Position numbers and translations under genes: made by a program
Part shown: in pieces, positions 54,043-64,000 of the stretch
How positions within the stretch are numbered: position 1 is the stretch's first letter
How the letters are laid out: each line of letters begins with the position of its first letter
Notes under the pieces: model-generated
The model's database searches: none
The model's input: only the letters and a program-made list of their open reading frames with translations
Told to the model about the DNA's origin: nothing
Origin: Siphonodentalium dalli
Taxonomy: Eukaryota > Mollusca > Scaphopoda > Gadilida > Siphonodentaliidae
Assembly (NCBI GenBank): GCA_032622095.1
Contig: CP136063.1
Location: 34,253,106-34,317,105 of the forward strand
Reading direction: 5' to 3'
DNA: 64,000 bases

Positions 54043-55130
54043 GGAGAGGTGTTAACAATTAAAGTGCAAGATAACTAGTTGTGACTGGTATGCAAAAATT
54101 AGGCATTTCGATGACACCCTTTTACGACCGGGTAGCATCATATCGCACGTTCCTAACTTGATTTTCACGTGCCACAAATGTATATTTTTATATTTCCAAA
54201 GCCAATATTGCTACTTGTGCTAACAAATATTTATTAGAATGGTCAAATGTCACAGTCAATATATGAGCTGCATTAGATCATCCTACAAATAGTCCTTGAA
54301 TGTCGAAATGTTTGACAGTTCCGCTTGTTTGTTATCTTAACTTGCACTTTAACTATCCTAAGTAACCATGAAACCCCCCCCCCCCACACTCTTTTGTTAA
54401 TGGTAGTCTTTTATATTTTTAAACAATATATTAACTATATAGTTTACGATGTGCTATAATTTATCCAAAATACGACAAATTGTATCTTGTTTTAGTGGAA
54501 ATAAGTCACATGATAGCATGTTCCAGAAAATAACACAATATAACACAGTATAAACAGGATACACCTTATACACAATCATCCACCTCTACCAGTCTGAGAA
54601 CAAAAATTAGAATATCGGAATTGTCCGGTATAAGAGAAGAATCGAACGCATTCTGAGAGGTGCCACCCAGCACCGAACATGAAACTGTAAATTCTATGAA
54701 TTCGGTAGGCCATATTGCCGATTTGCTTAGATTAATCGACTGGCGGATTTCAGCGTCGACTTGTTTAATAATCGAGTCGACGGCGATTAGTCAAATAATT
54801 GTTTCAACACTAGTCAGAAACCATATATTCCTTGTGTAACAACAGTGAACTACTTGAAAAAGATCGATTGAACTTGTGAAGGATTGGTTTTGCAACAAAT
54901 ATGTACCGACAGTATGATTATTATTATTATGAAAATAGTTGTCAGCAGCTTTTGAGATAAACTACATGTAGGTCACTGCGGATGGTCAGTTGAGCTCTTG
55001 ATCTGCATTGCAAGTGTTACACATGTGGTAATCATAGAGTAATTACATGGAGTAATAATTGGATTTCCTTATAATCTTATATAGCCATCAACGTTTTCCG
55101 AGTTTTTATGAAAAACATGGGCGCCAATGA
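54043..55130. other. Mostly featureless, with poly-C and a possible hAT end
   Basis: A run of 12 C lies at 54374-54385. At about 54728-54812 the text TTAATCGACTGG, GCGTCGACTTG, AATCGAGTCGACGGCGATTAG and GTTTCAACACTA resembles, on the minus strand, ends of hAT-type elements that begin TAGTGTTGAAAC; this is a recollection of family style and not a match I can prove. No other end was found. Confidence 0.3.
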
Positions 55131-55520
55131 CCATCTTCGACTTTATTCTTTCCATGATTCAATAATTTGGTATACCCTACTTGTCCAATCGTTAATAAAC
55201 TTCATATGGATCTTCGGGATAACAACAAGATGGGAGTAGTGTAGCTTTTCCGAATTTCGTTAAAAAACATGCCACTGACAGCGATTTTGGATGTTACTAT
55301 TAGCATTAACAAACCCTTTAGCACAGACCACAGTCCACTTCACTCATCCGATCATCACCAAACTTCATATTTATCTTGATATTGATCTATCAGATGAGAG
55401 CTATCAAATATTTTTGAATTTCATAGGAAAAATGGTCGCCAACGGCCATATTGCATTTACGTTATATGTTATCGCGTCATGTCGATATCTAATATTACTT
55501 AGAAATTTCAGCTTTCCAGA
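55130..55520. repeat. 161-base dispersed module, locus 1
   Basis: Two diverged tandem copies about 160 bases apart (CCAATCGTTAATAAACTTC at about 55186, CCGATCATCACCAAACTTC at about 55347). Each has ATATKGATCTTSGGGATAAC, ATGGGAG, a TTTTTCCGAATTTCGTTAAA block and CATGGNCGCCA. The same module occurs at 56500-56860 in the same orientation. The plus frame 55291-55527 runs across it but is not conserved between copies. Confidence 0.7.
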
Positions 55521-56499
55521 TTCATAATTGCTCCATTGACTGTAACAGATGAAATTATCCCCCTCTTCGGATCGAGTGTCACTGAAACTTTATTTTGTCA
55601 GACTGCCTGTAGTCACTGATTATATGTGGAAATAATCTGTAATAAGATGTAGCACTGTTTTATTTTATATTTACATGTAGTGCTGTTTTTTATACCACAA
55701 TTCCACCCAGGCTTCTCAACGGTACGCATTATCGGTACCGGTACCGCCGGTACTCGGGCATTTTTGCGGTACCTGCACTGGTGTAGGCTGTTTGGCAAAA
55801 TACAGTAGTATCAAGTTTCGCTCTTTAAACTACACGCGATGCACATCGATCGTGATTGTATTCATGGCGCGAGAGGTCGGTCTCGGAAGGGCGGGTCCTG
55901 GTTTGTATGTTTCTATAATAACTCTTCAATGGTTACATTCCAATGTTTTGAAAGCACGGCATTGTGATATTGTTTTAATCTTGTGATTGGGACTTGGGAT
56001 TTCAACTTATGTTTTTGCCTTTATTATTGCCCAGTTGTGGCAATTATACACTAAACCCAGTTACAATTTCTTATCACTTATTCACCAACAACCCCACCCA
56101 CAAGTATGGCCCCACACGTTTTGATTAATCACATACACACGTACCCGTTCACATGTCGTATCAGTTTGTAAATAAGGTCGACCATTTTGAATTTAAATGG
56201 GACTCATTGAACCTTCAGTTATAGAATCAAATCGGAACGAATATCCACGAACCGTGCACAATGTAATTTGCTGAATGGACATGATAGTTCATATTTGGTA
56301 TAGGAACTCGTGGAGAGAAATTGTTGCCTAACTTGACTCATTATTGTTTAGATTTAAAATGGCCGACCGCGCGACTTTGCAAATACATTTATTCTGATTG
56401 AATATTGTGAAGTGAAAACCACCGATGTGTTTCGCGCTACGGAACACGTTCTATCAGTTGATCTTGAATTTTACTATTTTTATAGCTAAATAATTTGGT
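55521..56499. other. No supported gene; one GGTACC palindrome
   Basis: CGGTACCGGTACCG at 55733-55746 is a perfect 14-base palindrome inside a short GC-rich island (55720-55790). Otherwise unique-looking AT-rich DNA with only short frames. Confidence 0.5.
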
Positions 56500-56860
56500 T
56501 GATCCTACAGACGACATCCCTTGTCCGATCGTCACCAGATTCCACAATGATCTTCTGGATAACCAGGATGAGAGTAATCTAATTTTTCCAAATTTCGTTA
56601 AAAAACATGACCACAGGCAGCAATTTGGTATCTTACTCTTTGCATGACTGAATTCTTTAGCACCTGTACAGACCACATCCCTCATCTGATAGTCACCAAA
56701 CTTCATATTGATCTTCGGGGTGACTACTAGATGGGAGCTATCGAATGCTTTGAATTTCTTTGGAAAACATTGTCGCCAGCAGTCATCTTCTATTTTGGTT
56801 TTTATATACATGTATATCTCTTCATGCGGATAGCCAGTATTACTTAGGTAGTTCAACTTT
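56500..56860. repeat. 161-base dispersed module, locus 2
   Basis: Two tandem copies 162 bases apart (CCGATCGTCACCAGATTCC at about 56526, CTGATAGTCACCAAACTTC at about 56688), each followed by GATCTTCKGG, ATGGGAG/ATGAGAG and the AATTTCGTTAAAAAACATG block. Clearly related to 55130-55520. A 139-codon minus-strand frame (56437-56856) spans it and repeats the same words twice, as expected from a repeat with no stop in one frame. Confidence 0.75.
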
Positions 56861-57107
56861 CCGCATTCCTGTCATCATTTGAAATATAAAAATTTACCTG
56901 ATACATGTAGTCCAATGAAAATTAACAAGCGTCCATAAATTAAATTTACCTATGATCCTATTATTCCTCACAATCACATGCACCTCAAAATTTTGTTTCG
57001 TCGTATCTATTTTTAATGACCCCTATGGTAATATTGATATAGATACATTTGTCAAACATTTCTTTGTACAATATACAGGTATATAGTTTGTAACTAAATC
57101 TAGAAAT

Positions 57108-57480
57108 ATATAATACTAGCTGATGTACTCAACTTCGTTCGGGCTATTTGGGGATTTCTTTGTGATCGCCTCCATCTGGGCAGTGTCCGGTATATACAGT
57201 GTCTGGACAAACTATTGTTCAATTGGTCCAGAAACATGCCTATATCAGCACGTTCGAGGACATGGTCCCACGTGAAATTGGACCCGTCCATATTGCTCCC
57301 GGGATCAAAGTAGTCCTACACACAAAATTTTAGTCGGATCGGTCAAGGTCCATAAACATGCCTATGAGCGAGGTCAAGTTGACACGTTAAATACCAAATC
57401 CGAATCGGATCGGTCGAGCAGTGTTCGAGTCTATAACACACATAGATACATGCATTCATACACACCAGCATACATATATT
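57108..57480. repeat. Retroposon-like dispersed repeat
   Basis: It begins AATACTAGCTGATGTACTCA-ACTTCGTTCGGGC and ends GGATCGGTCGAGCAGTGTTC-GAGTCTATAACACACATA followed by CATACA-type short repeats. Both end styles are familiar from widespread invertebrate RTE/SINE-type repeats, but I cannot name the family. No coding capacity; GC content is above the flanks. Confidence 0.4.
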
Positions 57481-57750
57481 CCAAAATGTATAATAGATAG
57501 CTACAAGAATTCTATGATAAATAGTTCACGGGCGACCTGATGCATGCATCTTAGTTTTCTTGTATGTCATGTCACCGTAGATGATGACGACACCAGGTGT
57601 GAATGAAGAGTGTGAGAGTGTGTGCTTGCGACTGTGAGATAGTTTTCCCCTCCCACCCTTGAAATATATGATGCCAATGTATGTGTGTGATATTCCGTGT
57701 ATGTTTTGCTATTCAATAAAACAAATAAAAAGCAACAAACAAAAAAACCT
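57481..57750 (+). other. 3'-end-like stretch with poly(A) signal
   Basis: TTCAATAAAACAAATAAAAAGC at 57712-57733 (in two parts, TTCAATAAAAC and AAATAAAAAGC) is followed by an A-rich tail ending AACAAAAAAACC at about 57748. Upstream is GT/GA-rich text (57598-57640). This resembles the 3' end of a transcript or a retroposed copy with a genomic A-tail; no coding part is visible. Confidence 0.3.
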
Positions 57751-57789
57751 GACCAGCTTAATCTCTGACGGTGGTGTTTCTTATACAGT

Positions 57790-57975
57790 TTAATTGCAAT
57801 TAAGTGACAGTGAATTGTACTTAATTGAAAATATCACATAATTGTGAATTCGGCGAAGAATTGGACTTAAGTGAAAATAGACGAAAATATAAGTATTTAT
57901 ACTTAAGTGTAATTCATTTGCACTTATGTGGCTATTCACAATTATGTAGTATATATCCAAATATTTGCACTTAGG
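57790..57975. repeat. Foldback of ACTTAAGT-type motifs
   Basis: ACATAATTGTGAAT (about 57836-57850) is matched by its reverse complement ATTCACAATTATGT (about 57943-57957), and further blocks (GTACTTAATTG / CACTTAGGTAC, GACTTAAGTG / TACTTAAGTGTAA) pair around them, giving an imperfect stem of nearly 190 bases. CACTTA or its complement appears at least six times. It is probably a small inverted-repeat element; CACTTAA also resembles NK-2 homeodomain sites. Confidence 0.55.
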
Positions 57976-60440
57976 TACATATTAATCGAAACTGCAAATG
58001 CCTTGCCATAATTAATGTAGCTTGAGTTAATTACCTGACCACAAGCTATGTCAGATTTGATCTTATCTGACATATTTTAAGAAACAAACTTCCATACAGC
58101 ATGCCCTGTTTGTGTATACATGTGTTTCGTTTGATATCTAATATGGCAATTTGCAACATCATGTTAGAAACGTTAGATGTTATATTAGTTAAATATTCAA
58201 CACTTCTGCTCAGTTATCTTCCATGCAGACAGCTGATACAGTTGAATCCGGCCCAGTAGTTATCGTTTATAATTAACAACGTCACCATTTTCTCAGTATC
58301 TTACCTATTCATCGCGTTGATTCAACATAATCTTCTTAAACATATTTTCAAGAAAGAGACCGTCTTCAACACATTTAAATTATCACAATGTCATGGCCAA
58401 AGTACGAGATGAATAACACAACGTGTCTTGTGGGGGGGGGGGGGTCAAAGAAACAATTTATTATGGGGATTTCCATGCAAATTTTCAGAGCGCACGTTAT
58501 ATATGAAGCAATTTTCCGGAAACCAAAGCGGGTATATCATTGAACAGACATAATATTTAACTGGTAGGTGCGCTAGGTAAATAATACAATTTTGCAATAA
58601 TTTTATTTTTAAGAATTTGTTTCTAGAATTACATCACATGAGCTACATTTGAAAAATCAATATACAATTCTAAAATAAATACACCATCATTATAATGGAA
58701 CAAGTTCCGAGCGGACCCGACAGATAAATACCTGTTGTTTCTAATAGCACACCAAGTCACACTCAGAAGTATGTGCATGTCTGTTACTTTTGCTCCGCAG
58801 ATTTGCATGGAAATCACCATTCAAAATTGGTCACTTGATCTTCCCCTTAATGTTTACTAAACAAACTAGAATACGCGTGATAATTTGTTGTGCGCAGGTC
58901 GGACATAAACAATCAAAGCGAAACAAACTGACCACGCAATTCTTTCAGTGTCCGCGAGAGAACACATATTCCACGAGCCTGATGGTGACGTGACTATAGA
59001 CGTTGGGGAATTCTGACTTATAAATCTTGATTGAGCCCAACTGTAATTTGCACCCTTTATAGGATTGAGTTTCTCAAATGTGTTGGCGACACTCTGTTCG
59101 AAATTTCAAATAAAACACCCGTTGTAGTTTGAAAATTTCATATGAAGTTGATTTAATTTCAAACATTTAACATAAAGCAGAAACATATAGTCTACCGTTT
59201 GTTGTTTTAAAATGAAACTATAATAAGCAAAATTGACAACTTTTTCCCGAAATATTATGCCGTGTCGGGCTTGAAGTGTCCTTACTGTTGAATATTTTAC
59301 CAAAGATTAGGGAGATGTGATGAGTCAGCCGCCCCCAACTCACACCTATGGACAATTATCTATCCTATACCACTTTTCGGATGCATACTATGCGGATGAT
59401 GATGGTAAAAATGCGAAATTAAATACGATTATGTACAGTAATAATTACGGTATGTTCCCAGTGAGTACTGCAAAATTTTCTCCGGTGGAAAATACACATA
59501 CTAGTTTTTAAATGTTTATTCTGACATCAACAAGTATCAATCACTCGTACCATTTTTCTGAATAATGTTTTTTTTTCTTTCTTCTTTTTTTTTTGTCTTA
59601 CGAGCAATTGGTATTTCTGATGGGCGACCGACGACAAAACTTGTCAAAGATTTGTTGCTACATTCAACATTCGTCGATGTCCGCCTTGTTTGATTATCGC
59701 TGGAAAGAAACATTTAGCGATTTATACGTATGCGTTTTATTAACTGATCCACTGTAGAAACTTGATATGGTGAATGTCAGATAAATGTTGGACACAAGAA
59801 AACACTTATTGGTTGAAATGTCTACAAGGAAGGGGGCGGTGGATGTATAGAGTCACTGTTCTGTTTAAATTATATATTTGTGAACACTTTGCAGAGCAAA
59901 CGGTGACCATATTCTCGATTACTCTGCGGCTGCCTCATAGCCACATTGTCGATTTGAATGGATTGCACATATTGGATGTGGCCGCCGTTTGTAATATTTA
60001 ATGTTCACAGGACAATACTAATTATATGGCAGGAAACGGCTAGGACGATGAGAAGCGGTGATACACGACCATCGGTAATCTATCCTTATTCATTGGTTGA
60101 GGATACATCGTCAAAGGAGATGCGCCTCGTTAAATAACATATGTGTTATAGGAGAAACATCCTGTCTTATTTCAAACATGACTCATCGCCAGCTATTGCG
60201 TCGTGAGACAACACCTACACGGTTGGGCAGTGCATACGGTGCAAATTCTGCTCCCCGTGTCACGACAAGTGCGATTGTGTAGATAAAAGTGATATGCTTG
60301 CGAGAAGTGAATATATTCAATCTTATATAAGTGTACATGTAGTTAACTCATTTCCATCTGCTGGTCAAACAGACACGACCTTGTATTTTTTGTGTGCACC
60401 TAATTAGTTGAGTGCGTTAACAAGATCCACATACCAATTT
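57976..60440. other. No supported gene in about 2.5 kb
   Basis: Only short reading frames (60-75 codons) with no recognisable domains on either strand. A run of 13 G lies at 58432-58444 and a T-rich patch at 59566-59595. No splice-linked exon chain could be built by eye. Confidence 0.5.
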
Positions 60441-60454
60441 ATCAATGTGTAACA

Positions 60455-60630
60455 ATGAGGAAGAATAAATGGGAAGAACGAAGAATAAAGAATAAATGAG
60501 ATGAAAAAATTGACGAAAAATAAGAAGGAAGAAGACTGGGGAGGAAAATGGAGACGACGTTGGAATGAGAAAGACAAAAATTAAGAATTAAGAAGAAACC
60601 AAGAAGGAAGACAGAACAAGAGAAATTAAA
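60455..60630. repeat. Polypurine-rich tract
   Basis: The plus strand is almost all A and G (GAGGAAGAATAAATGGGAAG at the start, AAGAAGGAAGAAGACTGGGG further on). Such tracts can form triplex DNA and are mutation-prone. It abuts the 27-bp minisatellite. Confidence 0.7.
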
Positions 60631-60631
60631 T

Positions 60632-60924
60632 GCACTGTATTCACACACAAACCAAAATACACTGTATTCACACACAAACCAAAATACACTGTATTCACAC
60701 ACAAACCAAAATACACTGTATTCACACACAAATCAAAATACACTGTATTCACACACAAACCAAAATACACTGTATCCACACACAAACCAAAATACACTCT
60801 ATTCACACACAAACCAAAATGCACTGTATTCACACACAAACCAAAATGCACTGTATTCACACACAAACCAAAATACACTGTATTCACACACAAACCAAAA
60901 TACACTGTATGCACACACAAACCA
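60632..60924. repeat. 27-bp minisatellite, 11 units
   Basis: Units start with ACTGTATTCA followed by CACACAAACC and AAAATAC, at 60634, 60661, 60688 and every 27 bases to 60904. A few point variants (TATCCA, CTCTATT, AATGC, TATGCA) mark individual units. The 27-base period leaves frames open on both strands (CIHTQTKIH on plus, YFGLCVNTV on minus), which is not evidence for a protein. The right end lies one base from the LINE stop codon at 60925-60927. Confidence 0.95.
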
Positions 60925-61788
60925 TTACAGGTCTAATCTTTCCTTGAAATGAAGTAAAGTTGGTGCTTCTACCACATACCTAGATAAGTTGTTCCACTCC
61001 AAACAGAATATCTTAGAGAAAAATAATTTTGATATCGTTTGAGTTATAGTTATTTGAAGCTTCCACGATTGACCTCAAGTGTCGGCATAGAGTGACCTGT
61101 CAAAGAATGTTTCCTTCGCCATATCAGAGTGGTTATTTATAATTGTGTACGTTTCAATCATGTCACTGCGGAGTCTCCTATACTTCATCGATGACAAATT
61201 TAATATGCACAATCTGTTCACGTAACTAAACTTACGAAGGTCTTTAAACACTAACCGATATGCTCTTCGCTGCACAAATTCTATTTTTTCTTGATTTAAT
61301 TGGCCTAATGCGGGTTCCATACGTTGCCACACTATTCCAATGTCGCCCGCACCATTGTAATATAAAATATCCTGAGGGTCATTGCATCTAACTGGCTAAA
61401 TGTCCGGTTTATTACTCATAAGATTTGGTTTGCTTTGTTCACCACATAATTAACTTGATCATCAAATTTCAACTTAGTATATATTATTACACCGATATCC
61501 TTCTCCGATTCCTTGGGTTCAATTGGAGATTGTATGTTTATGTCTGTCATATGATACTTGTTGTGGGGGTTATCGTGTCCGGAATGTAGCACGTTGATTT
61601 TATATGAGTTAAGGTATAACTGCCATTTTCCTGACCACTCACACACTTTATCAACATAATGCTCTACATTTTTTTTAGGATTAGCAATTATGTTGGGGTC
61701 GTCAGCGAATATTTTGCATAGGCATTCCACATTTGATGGTAAATAATTGATGGATATCATAAATAGAATGGGAACTAACACGACTAAT
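60925..61788 (-). pseudogene. CR1/Jockey-like LINE relic, C-terminal RT
   Basis: On the minus strand the fragment opens near 61788 with VPILFMISINYLPS and the catalytic IFADD, then CEWSGKWQLYLN and EKDIGVIIYTKLKF...VNKANQIL (frame to 61416). A frame change leads to RTFSQLDAMTLRIFY, and a third frame holds IEFVQRRAYRLVF, LNLSSMKYRRLRSDMIETY (61332 downwards). A TGA at 61075-61077 stands where this family has Arg after ...ADT, consistent with CGA to TGA decay, and the same frame then continues GQSWKLQ, FFSKIFCLEWNNL and ends FKERLDL with TAA at 60925-60927. The 5' half (endonuclease, RT fingers) is missing, as is common for 5'-truncated LINE insertions. Two frameshifts and one stop make it inactive. 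Confidence 0.85.
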
Positions 61789-62261
61789 ACTAGTACATTT
61801 GTGCCTAATATTTTCTTGCCAATATTTTCTTGCAGCTACATGTGAACATGCCACTAGTATCGCATGTGCACATGCGATTTGATTGGCTGTTCGTCATATC
61901 GGCACCATACAATCGAAACCATAGCCCCAAATGAGAAAAACGTTATTCTTTGATCGTGGGTAGCTTCAGTTTTCTGAATACCTGATCCGTTGTACTTAAC
62001 ACCCGGTTATTACAGTGATCACCAATGCAGCGAGCTCCACGTTACGTAATGGAAGGTACATTCGATTTGATTGGATGGCGCTATTATGACACCAGAGATA
62101 ATGTATTGTATGGCATGCACTATCCTATATAATGCTCACACATCTATTGGATAATATATAATGCTCCCATATCCATACCCACGTTATTCATATTCAGACC
62201 GTTGTTCCAGAACAGAGAGCTAATTTGTAGTTTGGATGACGGAAAGGTGAGTTTATGTGTA
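61789..62261. other. No supported gene; includes a perfect palindrome
   Basis: ATCGCATGTGCACATGCGAT at 61859-61878 is a perfect 20-base palindrome. Just before it CAATATTTTCTTG is tandemly doubled with a 14-base step (about 61808-61836). ATAATGCTC recurs at about 62131 and 62160. No coding signal. Confidence 0.55.
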
Positions 62262-62340
62262 TATTGTTTCACACGCACTCTCTCTCTGTATATATACCTC
62301 TCTCCTCTCACACACACTCACCCTCGTACACACACAGTCT
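62262..62340. repeat. CT/CA-rich microsatellite patch
   Basis: CTCTCTCTCT, TATATA, CTCTCTCCTCTCACACACAC and TACACACACAC follow each other. Simple-sequence DNA adjoining the next inverted-repeat element. Confidence 0.8.
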
Positions 62341-62426
62341 TCTAAGTGTTTTCGAGTGCGGACTATTTTTCAGAACCCGATAAAAGGGGACTTCTACATT
62401 GATTGCTCTGGAGGTATGCCAATTCG

Positions 62427-62797
62427 AATGTACGATCCCACAAATGAACTCTGCACTGTTTTGGACATCCGGGTACAATTTACAAGCCTCAAAATTAGGA
62501 AAAACGGGGCATTTTTACACACTTTGTCTGTGTCTGTAGACATTCGGGGACAATTTTCAGAACTGAAATCGGATACAAACGGGTACATTTTACACACACG
62601 AGATTGATGTTTGTGATGTCTGAGGACAATTTTCATTAACTGAAATTTGGACAAACATGTACTTTTTGCACACCTGCGGGCTTTTGTTTGGACGTCCGAC
62701 GACCTTGATTATCGAAGACCTAAATAGCAAAATCGGTGTAAGCGGGATTTCTCTAATATATGAAGTTCATATGAGTTCATTTGTGGGATCGTACATT
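62427..62797. mobile_element. Inverted-repeat element enclosing 76-bp tandem repeats
   Basis: A 25-base sequence at 62427-62451 (core TACGATCCCACAAATGAACT) is repeated as its perfect reverse complement at 62773-62797. Inside, a 76-base unit recurs about four times, marked by GACATCCGGGTACAA at 62464, GACATTCGGGGACAA at 62539, GATGTCTGAGGACAA at 62615 and GACGTCCGACGACC at 62691. Each unit also has a TTTTACACAC-type end and ACTGAAAT-like text. A plus-strand frame of 116 codons (62257-62607) is a side effect. The layout resembles a foldback or tandem-bearing non-autonomous DNA element; no transposase. Confidence 0.65.
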
Positions 62798-64000
62798 TAG
62801 TGGAGTAGAATAAGTCAAATGTTCAAGGCAATTGTTCAATTTGTGACTAAAGCATGAAATTTGCACATATCTACATGTCCACCTACTAATTGATATTAGA
62901 TATGGAGCCATATTGGAATATACATTGAGTAGGATTATGCGATATATAATGCCACATTTTTGGGTGTAAGTGTAACTCCCATCAAAATGGCCGTAAAACT
63001 GGTAGCCGTAAGTTGAAAAGTTGACATTTTCACTAACATCTTCTACAAGTAGATCAGTTTCTGCTGTATGGAACTGGTTCAGAATTGTGACTTTATTTTT
63101 GTATTATTCATATTAACTGATCTTTGGAGCAATTTTCACCAAAAGTCACCGTTAGGATTCTAGTCATATTTTAACAAGAAATGGACATAACTGTGCAAAC
63201 TAAGTGAGGCATACCATGACTTATGAATATTTCAACTCAATGGAACCAAATTTGTCACTTGGTCTGAAAATGGCTGCCAAAATGGCGACAAAACCTGGGA
63301 AATGGTAAATATTGGCACAGCATGCCATGTAATCGCTTACAAGTTGTGGTCGATGAATAAAATTGGATATTCTGTCTTATATACTTTAAATTCTAACATT
63401 TCTCATGCACTTTGGTTAAGTGTTACTTATGTAACCACTGAGATTAGCAGAATTATTGATTTTTCTATCACAAATTTGACATCAAAATTTGGCAAATATT
63501 TACTTTTCAGGGTTGGGTCATTTATTCAAGTAAATGGAAGTATCTTTGGTATCAAAGATGTATATTGTTTTTATCGGTCTTAAATGCGTCACACGAATGT
63601 GTTTTTAGACAATATTACTCAAGATGGCTTCCAAAATGGCAACCAATTTGGTTAAAAAAATGATCTTTTTTACATATATCCCGAACATTATTCTCTGTTC
63701 CCAAGAGTTAGCAAATTATAACTCACTTGGTTATTACCGTGTTATACTTAATCCAATGACAACTACGTGTTTCATTCTCTGAGGCATGACAAATTCCTTT
63801 TAAATGATGAACTATAGTATGGAATTTTGCCAAAAGTGTATTCTGGGACTCTGGCCATATTTTTTAACGGAAATGGGCAGAACGTCTAAATGAAACTGGG
63901 TGAAACCATATTATGTGGCTACTCTCGACAATTAGCATGACCATCAGCTTAATATGTGGTGTATGCCCAAATGGCAGCCAGATAGTGAATGTACGGTCAT
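62798..64000. repeat. Diverged repeats to the window end, no gene
   Basis: CAAAATGGC-type words recur at about 62983, 63273, 63627 and 63967, and the TTTTCACCAAAAGT...GGATTCTAGTCATATTTT text near 63130-63175 returns in diverged form near 63823-63868 (about 690 bases apart). The plus frame 63302-63583 (93 codons) has no recognised domain. These look like old copies of a dispersed tandem module. Confidence 0.45.

Noticed and set aside
53792-54055. 87-codon plus-strand frame
   Set aside because: It lies within and across the right arm of the foldback element and has no recognised domain.
56437-56856. 139-codon minus-strand frame
   Set aside because: It spans the two 161-base modules and repeats similar words twice; the related locus at 55130-55520 does not keep the frame.
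58432-58444. G13 run (and C12 at 54374-54385) as G-quadruplex elements
   Set aside because: Single homopolymer runs, common in such genomes and prone to sequencing error; no multi-tract arrangement around them.
60588-60947. Histidine/threonine-rich and LCVNT-repeat frames in the 27-bp minisatellite
   Set aside because: Open on both strands because 27 is a multiple of three; no flanking unique coding sequence.
62257-62607. 116-codon plus-strand frame
   Set aside because: It starts in a CT/CA microsatellite and continues through the 76-bp tandem repeats of an inverted-repeat element.
44427-64000. tRNA, rRNA or tRNA-derived SINE promoter boxes
   Set aside because: No convincing A-box/B-box pair or cloverleaf was found by eye on either strand; a covariance-model scan would be needed to exclude degenerate copies.

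Overview
This is eukaryotic, repeat-dominated nuclear DNA, most likely from a marine invertebrate. No intact host protein-coding gene, tRNA, rRNA or CRISPR array could be supported. The animal assignment rests on three things: decayed reverse transcriptases of three retrotransposon types (L1/Tx1-like, DIRS/Ngaro-like tyrosine-recombinase type, CR1/Jockey-like), many short inverted-repeat elements, and very long satellites. Six copies of the palindrome TACATGTA in the right-hand 20 kb and the tandem modules there fit a mollusc-like genome, but that is a weak inference.

Layout. (1) 1-20668: an AT-rich 59-bp satellite, about 350 units, cut by the window start. It runs forward to about 3583 and then flips, so the rest is in reverse orientation. 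Higher-order duplications of about 1.1 kb (left arm) and 2.95, 4.30 and 4.54 kb (right arm) are traceable by rare variant units. (2) 20669-21504: a short spacer with a candidate inverted-repeat (MITE-like) element. (3) 21505-44426: an unrelated 30-bp satellite, about 764 units. Its period is a multiple of three and three of its six frames lack stops, so it shows huge decapeptide-repeat reading frames that I do not regard as genes. (4) 44427-46110: a mosaic of diverged, partly inverted copies of a dispersed repeat. (5) 46932-51820: a TA microsatellite, an L1/Tx1-like LINE relic, directly abutted by a DIRS/Ngaro-like reverse transcriptase-RNase H relic with downstream short repeats, a structured hairpin, a pair of long direct repeats and a TATA-containing promoter-like stretch. 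(6) 51821-60630: gene-poor DNA with tandem modules (about 190 bp and 161 bp), two foldback elements, a retroposon-like repeat and a polypurine tract. (7) 60632-61788: a 27-bp minisatellite that starts at the 3' end of a CR1/Jockey-like LINE relic on the minus strand. (8) 62262-64000: microsatellite, a 25-bp perfect inverted repeat enclosing 76-bp tandem repeats, and diverged repeats to the window end.

Nothing here works together as a pathway. The window records satellite expansion by unequal exchange and inversion, followed by a graveyard of transposable elements. The most notable points are the satellite orientation switch, the two neighbouring giant satellites with different periods, the dual-frame open 30-bp array, the YR-retrotransposon-like direct repeats with a hairpin, and the inverted-repeat element built around a 76-bp array.
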